Source: Alkalihalobacillus sp. LMS39
Lineage (GTDB): Bacteria > Bacillota > Bacilli > Bacillales > Bacillaceae_F
DNA: 64,000 nucleotides
Reading direction: 5' to 3'
NCBI RefSeq assembly: GCF_022812285.1
Contig: NZ_CP093300.1
Coordinates: 2,914,001 to 2,978,000 of the forward strand
In this document: piece after piece, positions 33,241 through 42,913 of the stretch
Layout of the letters: each line of letters opens with the position of its first letter
How positions within the stretch are numbered: position 1 is the stretch's first letter
Made by a program: the position numbers and the translations under genes
The notes under the pieces: generated by a model
Database searches by the model: none
Told to the model about the DNA's origin: nothing
The model's input: only the letters and a program-made list of their open reading frames with translations

Positions 33241-34475
33241 ATCACTTTGACTTTTTTTATCCGCCGTTCCTCTGCTTCTGTTACAACAATATGCACATGC
33301 TCATATTCGATTTCTTCATTTTTTTCAGGTATTCGTTGAAATTCCTGGATGACCCATCCACCTAATGTTTGATAATGACGAGTAGGCAGTGAAAATCCCA
33401 TTACTCTTTCAAACTCATCTAGCGGAAAGTCACCATTAAATTCAAACACATTCTCCTCAATTTGGACCATTTCTCGAACTTTTTCATCATGTTCATCCCA
33501 AATTTCTCCTACAAGCTCTTCTAAAATATCTTCTAATGTTATGAGTCCTGAAGTTCCCCCAAATTCATCAATAACAATAGCCATATGAACTCGATTTTTT
33601 TGGAGTTGAGGCAGAAGCCGAGCAATTCCCATCGTCTCATAAACATATAAAGGTTTCCGTAATAAAGTTTCAAGGGTCGGTTGTTTTTTCTGAACTAAGC
33701 TTCGTAAAAAGTCTCGTTCGGATAAGATCCCGACAATATTATCAATCGTTCCGTCAAAAACAGGCACCCTCGAAAATCGTTCTTCTAATAAAATTGAACT
33801 AATTTCCTCTAATGACATTGTGCGTTCAATTGCCACCATTTGTGTTCTTGGTGTTAAAATTTCCGCAACCGTAATATCATTAAAATCTAACGAGTTTTGT
33901 ACAAGTTCTCTTTCCTCGTTGCCAATAACCCCTTCTTCTTCACTAATATTAATCATTTCCTTTAATTCTTCTTCCGTTATAGACGGATATGATTGCTTTG
34001 TCTTAATAAAAGAGGCCAACATCGTCTTAAGCTTGACGAGAAGCCATGTCAATGGTTGGAATATGGCCATTAACATGAGTAATGAACTTGAAATTCGCAA
34101 GGCAAATGCCTCAGCGTGCTCTTTTGCAAATGACTTTGGTAAAACTTCTCCAAAAATTAAAACAAGCACAGTCATGACAATCGTACTAATAACAAGGCCT
34201 GTATTTCCGCCAAATAAATCTGCTGCTATTTTTGCTGAAATCGTTGCAGCCGCAATATTAACAAGGTTATTACCAATTAAAATGGTTGACAGTGCATGGT
34301 CAAAATTTTTAATGATGTCATACGCATTTCGCGCTCCTTTTTTATCTTCATCAGCATAGTTTTTTAGTCGGATTTTATTCGCACTTGAAAACGCCGTTTC
34401 CATTGACGAAAAAAAAGCGGACAAACATAATAATAAAAGAAGCAAGACTATAAGACCAATTGAAATATCATTCAA
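33216..34475 (-). CDS. CNNM/CorC-family membrane protein (DUF21-CBS-CorC)
   Basis: About 419 residues: DUF21 with four hydrophobic segments (AFFSSMETAFSSANKIRLK at the start), a CBS pair (EILTPRTQMVAIE, RVPVFDGTIDNIVGIL, IDEFGGTSGLITLEDILEEL) and a C-terminal CorC_HlyC FAD-like domain ending in basic/acidic tail. Members move or regulate Mg2+/Co2+ or secrete hemolysin-like factors. A TTG at 34475 seven bases after GGAG is preferred to the GTG at 34484. Confidence 0.85.
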   Translation of the reverse strand: MNDISIGLIVLLLLLLCLSAFFSSMETAFSSANKIRLKNYADEDKKGARNAYDIIKNFDHALSTILIGNNLVNIAAATISAKIAADLFGGNTGLVISTIVMTVLVLIFGEVLPKSFAKEHAEAFALRISSSLLMLMAIFQPLTWLLVKLKTMLASFIKTKQSYPSITEEELKEMINISEEEGVIGNEERELVQNSLDFNDITVAEILTPRTQMVAIERTMSLEEISSILLEERFSRVPVFDGTIDNIVGILSERDFLRSLVQKKQPTLETLLRKPLYVYETMGIARLLPQLQKNRVHMAIVIDEFGGTSGLITLEDILEELVGEIWDEHDEKVREMVQIEENVFEFNGDFPLDEFERVMGFSLPTRHYQTLGGWVIQEFQRIPEKNEEIEYEHVHIVVTEAEERRIKKVKVIVKEEGLP

Positions 34476-34616
34476 AGCAATCACTCCGCAACAAAATATC
34501 GCTTTGTGTTAGTATAACAATGTGTATGTTGTTCTTATTCAATTCTTCCACTATATTCTTTTACCAATTTCATGGCTTCGAAAAGGAAAACAGGGTGATG
34601 AAAAACAGACATACAT

Positions 34617-34653
34617 AAAGAAGGTAGAGTCCAATTCAGCTTTACCTTCTTTA
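34617..34653 (-). terminator. Terminator after the GGDEF gene
   Basis: AAAGAAGGTA / TACCTTCTTT with a 17-base loop, immediately after the GGDEF stop codon. Confidence 0.75.
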
Positions 34654-34656
34654 CTT

Positions 34657-35586
34657 TTAATAAAATTGATAATTATTTTTTCCTTTTGCTTTTGCCCTGT
34701 ATAAGGCAAGGTCTGCGAATTTAAGTAGTAATTTAATGTCTTTACCGTCACTTGGGTAACGAACAATACCAATACTTGTAGTTAATTGGAGTTTTTTATC
34801 TAAGATTTGCCAATTATCCATCATCCGAATCACTTGATTAGCAAAATCGGCAATGTCATCTTTATCAATTAATTGTGGAACAACAATGACAAATTCATCT
34901 CCACCAAGTCGAACCGCATACGAATCAGGGTAATTTTTTGTCAAAGCTTTTAACCGATTTGCAACCTCTTTTAATACGAAGTCACCGATATCATGGCCAA
35001 AGTCATCGTTTATCATTTTAAACCCATCAAGGTCAAGAAACAGGATAGATCCTGGATTTTGCAATTCAACATTTTCATACAAAAAGTGCCGATTGTATAA
35101 CCCTGTCAGCGAATCAAAAATGGCTAGTCGTTCCAATTCAACCACATAGGAGAACAGCCGAGCTATTTTCGTGAAAAACTGTTTTTCTTCTTCCGTAAAT
35201 ATTGTTGGTTTTGAATCGACGGCACAAAGTGATCCAAACACTTCCCCATTCTTTAAGATAATTGGAACACCAATATAAGAAAGGACATTAGCAGCAATAA
35301 AATGTGGAAATTGACTACCAAACTCATCTGTCCTCAAATCCTCAATGACAAGTGGTTCCCGACCACTAAAAAAACGTCGTCATAATGTATCGTTGACATT
35401 TATCGTGAAGCCTTCATGAATGCCACAACCTGTATTATTATCTAACACTTTTAACACTGTAAATGTTTCATTTGTAATTCTAGTTATCGTTACTAATTTA
35501 TCTGTCATAAAACTATTAATTAAATCCAATAAATCAGAAGCTGCTTCTTCAAAATTTTTATAATTTGTAATATCGATGTTGTTCAT
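34657..35586 (-). pseudogene. GAF-GGDEF diguanylate cyclase split by an in-frame UGA
   Basis: One continuous frame of 310 codons from ATG at 35586 (RBS GGAGG) to 34657 is interrupted only by TGA at codon 69 (35380-35382). Before it lies the first half of a GAF domain; after it the frame gives RRFFSGREPLVIEDLRTDEF, the rest of the GAF, then GGDEF with LGGDEFVIV intact. In such GAFs the sequence is commonly D-T-x-C, so UGA replaces a Cys codon. Pseudogene most likely. Confidence 0.8.
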
Positions 35587-35784
35587 AAAAGTCCTCCAAT
35601 AATTAACCCTCTATTATTAGATTATAATTGAAATTTGATATAAAAAGAAGATTTTAAAGTCAGACGTTTTGTGAACAAATATACATTGGTATAAAATACG
35701 CAAAAAATTTCTAAATGCTAATGAAATAACTCAAGTTTGGTTATAGTAAAAATACGTTGTGAGATTAAGGGGGGAATGTGGAAA

Positions 35785-36786
35785 ATGGATAATTCTATAA
35801 AATTGTCATCGTCAGAATTAGCGACTTTATGGACAACTTATACGAATGATTGTGCAGCCATTTGTATGATAACGTACTTTTTACAACATATCGATGATAA
35901 CGCAATAAAAGAAGTGGTGAACTACAGTCTAAACATTTCAGAGCAGCATACAAAAAAAATAAAGACTTTGTTTAACAATGAAAAAGTTGCCATCCCAAAA
36001 GCTTTTAGTGTTGAGGAAGATGTTATTCTTTCTACTCCTCGTTTATACTCTGATAGCTTTTACTTATTCTATTTGCACAATATGGCCAAAATCAGTGCCA
36101 ATAGTTATTCTCTAGCTTTAGCCAATGCTGCTCGAAGTGATGTCCGACAATTTTATAGCCAAAGCTTAGAGTCAAGTATTACATTGTATAATAAAACAGC
36201 TGACTTATTATTAGAAAAAGGGCTTTATTTACGTCCACCTCAAATTCCAATGCCTGAAAACGTCGATTTTGTTCAAGAGCATAGTTTTTTAACAGGATGG
36301 TTTGGCGAGCGTCGGCCTTTAAATGCCGTTGAAATTATGAATTTATTCTTTAATATTGAGAGAAATCAACTCGGAAAATCTTTAATTATTGGATTTTGTC
36401 AAACATCTAAAACAAAAGAAATTATTGATTATTTCTCAAGAGGAAAAAATATCGCTGGAAAACATGTAGAAGTGTTTAGCTCCATTTTAAATGAATCTGA
36501 ATTACCAGCCCCAATGACTTGGGATACACTCCCTACAAATTCCACAACACAAGTATTTTCTGAAAAATTAATGATGTTTCATATATCCGCGTTACAAGGG
36601 GCTTCGATTAGCCATTATGGAACGAGTATGGGGACAAGCCCAAGAAGAGATATAGGCTTACATTATAATCGATTGCTTCATGAAGTTCTTTTATATGCGG
36701 AAGACGGAGCCAATCTTTTAATCAAACATGGTTGGTTAGAACAACCTCCTCAAGCACCCAATCGTCAAAACCTTGTTCATAAATAA
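35785..36786 (+). CDS. DUF3231 protein, tandem repeat
   Basis: 333 residues built from two similar halves of about 165: each ends in a Leu-rich helix then G-x-x-x-x-PPQ-P (KGLYLRPPQIP near 166 and HGWLEQPPQAP near 325). This is the DUF3231 duplication; a four-helix ferritin-like fold is likely. Many Bacillus paralogues exist, function unknown. Start 35785 follows AAGGGGGG; upstream in-frame ATGs are too close to or before that site. Confidence 0.8.
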   Translation: MDNSIKLSSSELATLWTTYTNDCAAICMITYFLQHIDDNAIKEVVNYSLNISEQHTKKIKTLFNNEKVAIPKAFSVEEDVILSTPRLYSDSFYLFYLHNMAKISANSYSLALANAARSDVRQFYSQSLESSITLYNKTADLLLEKGLYLRPPQIPMPENVDFVQEHSFLTGWFGERRPLNAVEIMNLFFNIERNQLGKSLIIGFCQTSKTKEIIDYFSRGKNIAGKHVEVFSSILNESELPAPMTWDTLPTNSTTQVFSEKLMMFHISALQGASISHYGTSMGTSPRRDIGLHYNRLLHEVLLYAEDGANLLIKHGWLEQPPQAPNRQNLVHK

Positions 36787-36789
36787 ATT

Positions 36790-36826
36790 GCAAAGGGTGC
36801 CAATAGGGTTGCTCCCCTTTTTTAGG
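36790..36826 (+). terminator. Terminator after the DUF3231 gene
   Basis: AAAGGGTGCC-aatag-GGTTGCTCCC-CTTTTTT, imperfect stem with T-run, five bases after the stop. Confidence 0.75.
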
Positions 36827-36999
36827 CATCCTTTTTATCTTTATTTCTGGATTTTTTCTTTTAGACCTTTGAATTAGGCCGAAGGAAACGTTTTATCGTG
36901 ATATGTGAACTCTCCTCTTGCTCCCTCTATTCTATTTAAAAAAATACGGTATAATAAACATAACAGCAACTAAGCTTTATACATTTAAAAGGAGAATCT

Positions 37000-39087
37000 A
37001 TGAATTTATTTTTACATACATATCATATTCCACTTGTTTCTATTGCTATTTTTATTGCTATATTAGCCTCGTTTACTTTTTTTATCCTTGCCGATAAAGC
37101 TAAAATTATAGCTGGTATACAAAAGAAACTGTTTCAGCTTGCAAGTGCTGCTTCACTAATAATCGGGATTTGGGCGATGCATACAATTGCATTAAGTACA
37201 GTTTATGGGGCGAATTCATTTTATGAGCATCCAATCTTTTATTTGTCGAATGTTAGTTTGACAATTGGACTTGTTTACGTTGCCTTACTCATTATCCAAA
37301 AAAAGAACAGCGTAGTAAGACTTATTTTTAGTAGCTTATTTCTTTCTTTAGCCAACTATATTTGCTTTCGTATAAATGATATTGTCACGTTGCAAACGAC
37401 GGAATGGATTTCGTTTCTTTTCTGCTTTATCCTTACTTTTATCGCATTTTATACATATATACATGTTTCTAGACAAACATATCTCACCCAAAGCATATGT
37501 GCGGTATTACTCGGTATATCGATTATTTCTGTTCACTTTATTCATATAGGCCAATATACTTTCTTAACTCTTCATGAAGGTTTGAATCAGTTTACATTCG
37601 GAACAACACTTGGGATAGCCACCATAATTATATTAGGGTTAACGTTGTTATTTGTCTTTATTAACGACAAATTAATAGAAAACGCTGCGCATTATCAATC
37701 GTTATTTGAGCATAATTCTGATATCGTATTATTACTCGGATTAGACGGCACGATTATTTCTGGAAATAGACGTGTGAAAGAAATATTAGGGTATAGCCCT
37801 AGTGAATATTCGAACCAACCTTTTTATAAAATTGTTCATGAAATAGATATGCCCCTTGTTCTTGATGCATTCCATAAAAGCAAGCTAGGAGAATATGTTG
37901 AGTATGAAATTCAATTGCAAAGAAAAGATAAACAATTCATTTACCTCCAAGTAAAAAACATCCCTATGATAATCGGAAATGAAATTAAAGGGGTGTATTC
38001 AATTTCAAAAGACATTACAAATCGAAAAAAAGATGAGCTGATGTTAAAGCAAAGTGAAGCCCATCACCGCCTTTTAGTCGAAAACTCCCAAGATACAATT
38101 GCCATTACTGATGGAGTTAGCTGGCTATATGTCAACCCTGCTGGCATTCGTTTATTTCAAGCTGAAACGGAAGACGAAATACTTGGGCGAGCCATCTATG
38201 ATTTTCTTCACGCTAACTATCATGAACAGTGTAAACAACGTGTACAACGAATCTTAAAAGGAAGCATCGGTGAAACGGTAGAACAAGAGTGGCATACATT
38301 AAAAGGGGACATCGTTGAAACAGAAGTGACCGGAATCCCGACACTATTTCATGGTGAAAAAGCCGTTCAAGTTATTATCCGAGATATTAGTGACAGAAAA
38401 AAAGCAGAACAGCTTATGGTACAAACCGAGAAACTATCAATGGCTGGACAACTAGCTGCAGGGATTGCCCATGAAATCCGAAATCCATTAACAGCGATAA
38501 AAGGATTTGTTCAGCTTATGAAACCGCTTGAAAGGCAACATGAGAGATATTATGACATTATCATAACTGAAATGAACCGGATTGAATTAATCGTAAATGA
38601 GTTACTCATTTTATCAAAACCACACGAACCATTTTTAAATGAGCAAAATATGAACCAGCTCCTTTATGAAGTTCTGACTTTGTTAGAAACACAAGCCATT
38701 ATGCTAAACATTATTCTTGAAAGTGATTTGCCTAAAGAACCGCTCCACTTTTATGGCGATGGCAACCAATTGAAACAAGTCTTTATTAATATCATTAAAA
38801 ATGCGATAGAAGTGATGCCAAATGGTGGAAAAATATCAATCGTAGCTACTGAAAAAGAAAAGTATATTGTTGTCGACGTTACCGATGAAGGCTGCGGAAT
38901 TCCTTCAGACGAAATGAAAAACATAGGAACCCCGTTTTACACGACGAAAGAAAATGGGACTGGCTTAGGGTTAGCCACAACTTATAAGATTATTGATGCA
39001 CACCAAGGGAAGATTACGGTTCAAAGTGAAGTCAATGTTGGCTCAACATTTACAATTTATCTTCCTTTAATAAAACCTAAAATGTAA
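37000..39087 (+). CDS. PAS sensor histidine kinase with MHYT-like membrane domain
   Basis: 695 residues: seven hydrophobic segments to residue 222 with MHYT-like degenerate motifs (WAMHTI, SVHFIHIG), PAS 1 (about 231-345), PAS 2 (352-470), HisKA with His491 in AAGIAHEIRNPL, and HATPase (KNAIEVMPNGG, DEGCGIP, TGLGLATTYKI). The layout resembles sporulation kinases of Bacillus; no response regulator is adjacent, so an orphan Kin-type role feeding Spo0F is plausible but inferred. AAAAGGAG precedes the ATG. Confidence 0.88.
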   Translation: MNLFLHTYHIPLVSIAIFIAILASFTFFILADKAKIIAGIQKKLFQLASAASLIIGIWAMHTIALSTVYGANSFYEHPIFYLSNVSLTIGLVYVALLIIQKKNSVVRLIFSSLFLSLANYICFRINDIVTLQTTEWISFLFCFILTFIAFYTYIHVSRQTYLTQSICAVLLGISIISVHFIHIGQYTFLTLHEGLNQFTFGTTLGIATIIILGLTLLFVFINDKLIENAAHYQSLFEHNSDIVLLLGLDGTIISGNRRVKEILGYSPSEYSNQPFYKIVHEIDMPLVLDAFHKSKLGEYVEYEIQLQRKDKQFIYLQVKNIPMIIGNEIKGVYSISKDITNRKKDELMLKQSEAHHRLLVENSQDTIAITDGVSWLYVNPAGIRLFQAETEDEILGRAIYDFLHANYHEQCKQRVQRILKGSIGETVEQEWHTLKGDIVETEVTGIPTLFHGEKAVQVIIRDISDRKKAEQLMVQTEKLSMAGQLAAGIAHEIRNPLTAIKGFVQLMKPLERQHERYYDIIITEMNRIELIVNELLILSKPHEPFLNEQNMNQLLYEVLTLLETQAIMLNIILESDLPKEPLHFYGDGNQLKQVFINIIKNAIEVMPNGGKISIVATEKEKYIVVDVTDEGCGIPSDEMKNIGTPFYTTKENGTGLGLATTYKIIDAHQGKITVQSEVNVGSTFTIYLPLIKPKM

Positions 39088-39102
39088 AGTGAAGAAAACA
39101 TA

Positions 39103-39152
39103 TAACAGGTAGCAAGGCTTTTGTCGTCTAAAAGCTTCGCTACCTGTTTTCA
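39103..39152. terminator. Bidirectional terminator
   Basis: AACAGGTAGC-aa-GGCTTTT / AAAAGC-ttc-GCTACCTGTT between convergent genes. Confidence 0.85.
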
Positions 39153-39173
39153 CCATTTCAACCTAGGTGATTG

Positions 39174-40043
39174 TTATTTATGAATAGACTCCGTTAAAAA
39201 AGAGCTTCCATTGCGATAAAATCTAGGATCGAATATCCCGATTGTCGTTTCATCTTCAAATACAACAACAAATGGCGACCATTCATTTAACACTTCTGCT
39301 TTCGGATTCTCACGATACAATAGGTCCAAATCCGCTTCAGGATTTGAAGAAAGTACGGTCACTTTCTTTTTCTCTTGTCCTAGACGTTGCTTGTAAATTG
39401 TAACTGTTTCTTCTTGCTTTCCAAGCACGGTAAAACTCCCAGGGATAAAGTCTGCAGAAATGGCTACTTTCTCATACTGTTCTTGAGCTTGGTCTTGAAT
39501 GACTAGTCCTTGAACAAGCTGGAGTGACACATGAATGCAAATGAATACCCAAACGATTCTCCATACTTTAAACCTCGGAATCTCTTTTTTCACTTTTATG
39601 ATTAAAAAACCTAGAAGCATAATAAACCATATCATCAAATCAACAATTGGAATGACTCCAAGCGTAACTCGTGTTGAAAAAAAAGGCTCAAACAATCCTG
39701 TCCCCCACGCATTTAATGCATCCGATGTATTATGTATCGTCACATTAATGAAGGCTAGATAAAAAATAATCGGATCTTTTCGTTGCCAAATCATATAACA
39801 AACGAGATAAATGAGGACCGCCCAAATCGGAACCATAAAATAAGAATGCGTCAATCCGCGATGCCACATTTGCTCCATTATCCGTCCAGTTTCTGTCAGG
39901 TTTGCAACAACATCAATATCTGGAATTTGACTTCCCACTAAAGCCGAAAAAAGCAATGAGCGCCTTAATGGTTTATCCATTTTATCTTTGTTAATTGCCC
40001 CATATGTAGTTAAACCAAATAATGTGTGTGTAACAGTATCCAT
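39174..40043 (-). CDS. YfhP/YdjM-family membrane metal-dependent hydrolase (DUF457)
   Basis: 289 residues. The conserved N-terminal HTLFGL, SQIPDIDV, HRGLTHS and NAWGTGLFEPFF motifs are those of DUF457 proteins, and four or five membrane segments follow. The C-terminal 90 residues are soluble. Predicted to be a membrane phospholipase-like hydrolase; B. subtilis YfhP also affects transcription of neighbours. Substrate unknown. AAAGGAG precedes the ATG. Confidence 0.85.
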   Translation of the reverse strand: MDTVTHTLFGLTTYGAINKDKMDKPLRRSLLFSALVGSQIPDIDVVANLTETGRIMEQMWHRGLTHSYFMVPIWAVLIYLVCYMIWQRKDPIIFYLAFINVTIHNTSDALNAWGTGLFEPFFSTRVTLGVIPIVDLMIWFIMLLGFLIIKVKKEIPRFKVWRIVWVFICIHVSLQLVQGLVIQDQAQEQYEKVAISADFIPGSFTVLGKQEETVTIYKQRLGQEKKKVTVLSSNPEADLDLLYRENPKAEVLNEWSPFVVVFEDETTIGIFDPRFYRNGSSFLTESIHK

Positions 40044-40122
40044 CCTTCTTACTCCTTTTCTCTTTAACTCCTCCTACTCTTATTTAGTGTACCATGAATG
40101 AACGAAAAGCTCGTTCAATATG

Positions 40123-41826
40123 CTATTTACTCCCTTTGTAATAGAGGCGGGAAACAACAATACCGATTAAGCCTAATCCAATAAAGAGAACAGCTCGAAC
40201 GAAAATCGATAAAATATACAAATCAATAAATATTAATTTCGCAACGGTTATAAATAATAATGATAACCCAAACACTCTAATACTTTTATTTTTCAATTTT
40301 GAACCTAGTATAATTGAGGCAAGAGAACATAATCCCCAAGCAAAACTTACCGCCATATAATAATAATGAATAGGATAAGGCGTCATAACAACATCAACAA
40401 TATTCGTTATAAACACAACTAGGACAACAAGAGAAATGACAGTGATGACCTGTGAAAGTGAATATCGATTTTTTTCTCGTACCCAAGGAAGTTTGAACAG
40501 ATAATACAACAGAACATAGAGTGAACCTAATAAACAAAGCCAATTTAAAAACTCAATCGACAACAAACGGTCAAATAAAGTAAAAAACGTCGTGATGGAG
40601 GCAAATGAATAGACAAACCACCCGCCGATTTGTTGTAACACTGATTTTGAAATAATCCCAAAATAAAGGGAAACAAGCCCTTGAATAATTAACAAACCGA
40701 GAATATGTTCAAGTGTAAAATATTGCAGAAGGAAAAAAAGAAACGAAAATGTAGCTAAGACTAATAATGCCGCTCGTTTCTCTTGTTTTCTAAACCATGC
40801 ATACAAAGACAACACCACATATCCAACAGATAAACATAATAGAATCCACTCATAAACACTAGTGTTAAAAGCAATCTTAGCCCACATAAGCGCAAACCCA
40901 AAACTAATAAAAAGAAATGATATTTGTTGTTTCACAAATATGGAACTCACAAGATAAACCGTTAGGATAAAAAGATGTTGAATGAAAATAACGACCGCAT
41001 ACACCTCTAAATTAGAACTAAACATAAGCAAGGAAGTAACGAATAACGTCAAATGAAGAAACCAAAAAGACACTTGGTATAAAACTGTATATCTTTTCAT
41101 TAAGGCAAATAATAAAAATGATAAATATAGTATCGTCTCAAAACTGACAAAGGTCACGACATTTGGACTTGCACTTACGACTAAAAACGGGATTAAATAG
41201 CCCCCAATGGCTGAAATTACAGCTAATGATTCAGCTTGAATCATGTGGGCGAGATATAAACCTCCAACTAGCCAAATGATGTTTAAGCTAAAAGCGATAT
41301 AAATAGGGACCATTCCGTACAACACATGCATGGCGAACGTTGTCATCATGAAAAGGACAAACGAACCACCAAGTAAAACTTGTCCTAACGCTTTTCGTTT
41401 ATGTTGGATTTGTTTAAATCCAACATAAAGAAGGAAACATGCTGCAATATATCCGAACATCACTTTTACCGGCTCATTTATAAGCCCAAAGTCTGAAGCT
41501 GCTTTGAACGCCCATAATATACCAACTAACAAGACAAAAATAAAAACCCTCGGAAGCCATACTTGCCCTATTTGTTTTTCCCAATCTATTGTGTCTGTTT
41601 TGATTTGTTTATGTGATGGTTGATGTTGAGAGCGACTAACATTATCGACTATTTCCTTATTCTCATTTTCTTTTTTCTGGAGTGGTGTTTCCTTTTCCAT
41701 TGGTTGCTCGTTCAGATTTCTTTCTTTTTCTTGCAATTGAGCGATTATCACCTTAAGCTCTTTTGCTTCATATTCCAATTGAGCAATCCGGTTTTCTAGA
41801 TTTTTTAAATTTTGTTTTTCTTCCAT
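40123..41826 (-). CDS. DUF2339 polytopic membrane protein
   Basis: 567 residues from a start eight bases after AAGGGGAT. An N-terminal coiled coil (NLENRIAQLEYEAKELKVII, residues 7-45) is followed by WEKQIGQVWLPRVFIFVLLVG, the DUF2339 signature, and about 14 membrane segments. Some members include a large periplasmic loop; here loops are short. Function unknown. An upstream in-frame extension lacks RBS and gives no homology. Confidence 0.8.
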   Translation of the reverse strand: MEEKQNLKNLENRIAQLEYEAKELKVIIAQLQEKERNLNEQPMEKETPLQKKENENKEIVDNVSRSQHQPSHKQIKTDTIDWEKQIGQVWLPRVFIFVLLVGILWAFKAASDFGLINEPVKVMFGYIAACFLLYVGFKQIQHKRKALGQVLLGGSFVLFMMTTFAMHVLYGMVPIYIAFSLNIIWLVGGLYLAHMIQAESLAVISAIGGYLIPFLVVSASPNVVTFVSFETILYLSFLLFALMKRYTVLYQVSFWFLHLTLFVTSLLMFSSNLEVYAVVIFIQHLFILTVYLVSSIFVKQQISFLFISFGFALMWAKIAFNTSVYEWILLCLSVGYVVLSLYAWFRKQEKRAALLVLATFSFLFFLLQYFTLEHILGLLIIQGLVSLYFGIISKSVLQQIGGWFVYSFASITTFFTLFDRLLSIEFLNWLCLLGSLYVLLYYLFKLPWVREKNRYSLSQVITVISLVVLVVFITNIVDVVMTPYPIHYYYMAVSFAWGLCSLASIILGSKLKNKSIRVFGLSLLFITVAKLIFIDLYILSIFVRAVLFIGLGLIGIVVSRLYYKGSK

Positions 41827-42035
41827 TTTTTCATCCCCTTTACATACCCAACTTACATATTTCTCCATCCACTTGAACAATTCCTCTTTCTCAAATATAT
41901 GGATAAAAGTAATGTTCCTATGTAACAATTTCTCGGTCTAAACCGTCACTTTAATTATCATAGGAATGATATCATTTATCAAAAAATAAGAATATACATC
42001 TCTTCTTGAATCAAGTAGTGGTTATGTTTGATCGA

Positions 42036-42090
42036 AAAAGGGATAGGAAAGCATTAATCACAACTGCTTTACCTATCCTTTTTTTGTACT
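42036..42090. terminator. Terminator between GNAT gene and DUF2339 promoter
   Basis: AAAGGGATAGG-aAAGC / GCTTTa-CCTATCC-TTTTTTT; T-runs on both strands, serving the minus-strand GNAT gene. Confidence 0.85.
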
Positions 42091-42153
42091 ACAACCATTT
42101 TATTTTAAGATGCAACATCACTAAGGAGAATGTTAATTTGATGGTACTCACTA

Positions 42154-42651
42154 TTATAAAAGTTTAGCCATATAATATTCATCAACATATTGTCGTTCAA
42201 TGCACAAAGAATGTTTTTTTGTCCCTTCAATTTCAAACCCCATTTTTTTATAGAGTGCAACTGCAGCAAGATTGTGACACATAACTGTCAGTTCGAGCCT
42301 ATGAATATCGTTTGACTTGCACCAGTTTTCAAGTTCAACAAATAATTTGGTTCCAATCCCTTGACCAGTGTAGTTCTTAACAATCCCCGTCACTATGTAT
42401 GCACTATGGCGCATTCGCGTGAATTTCTCCCTATTCGCAGATAAATACCCTACTAATTGGTTATTTATTTCAGAAACTAAAATTAAGGAAAGTTTATTTT
42501 TTATGACATCTTCAATGTACTTTTCCTCTTCTTCTATTGTTGTTTTTCTTTCATCAGGTTCCAACATCATAAACTTGGATTCAGTATCCAAGTTTTTGCG
42601 TAATTCTAAAAATTTCTTTGCATCAGCTATTCTAATTTCTCTTATTGTCAT
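42154..42651 (-). CDS. GNAT N-acetyltransferase
   Basis: 165 residues. The acetyl-CoA motif A is NYTGQGIGTKLFVELENWC, and the C-terminal LELTVMCHNLAAVALYKKMGFEIEGTKKHS is the typical RimJ/RimL-like GNAT end. Acceptor unknown. A GGTGGGGG site precedes the ATG. Confidence 0.85.
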   Translation of the reverse strand: MTIREIRIADAKKFLELRKNLDTESKFMMLEPDERKTTIEEEEKYIEDVIKNKLSLILVSEINNQLVGYLSANREKFTRMRHSAYIVTGIVKNYTGQGIGTKLFVELENWCKSNDIHRLELTVMCHNLAAVALYKKMGFEIEGTKKHSLCIERQYVDEYYMAKLL

Positions 42652-42719
42652 AATATTTCCCCCACCATGTCAACTAGTTACTTGTCATTAATTTACATAG
42701 TAACAGTGCTTTTTCGTGT

Positions 42720-42898
42720 CGGACATCTATTCCTCTATTCTATGTAAAAAGCCTGAATTAAAGATGCTATCGGACATACGTTCCGCTATTATAGAAAATC
42801 AAGCACGTTTCTTCACTATTATTGACATATAACAGAACAGATGTCCGTAACCAATCAAAAAGGTCCTATTTTTCTTCTATTAGCAGAACACACGTCCG
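42720..42898. repeat. Four-unit inverted repeat (CGGACAT-type)
   Basis: Four 20-bp units near CGGACATNYGTTCYGCTATTA: direct at 42720-42739 and 42771-42791, inverted at 42828-42847 and 42878-42898. The pairs are spaced alike (about 51 and 50 bp), so the whole can fold into a long hairpin. It fills the spacer between the GNAT and ALDH genes. Confidence 0.8.
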
Positions 42899-42913
42899 TT
42901 AGAGCGTGTATTG

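Noticed and set aside
35380-35382. Selenocysteine at the UGA of the GGDEF gene
   Set aside because: A stem follows, but it lacks the features I know of bacterial SECIS elements, and aerobic Bacillus species generally lack Sec machinery. A nonsense mutation is simpler; kept only as a test in the findings.
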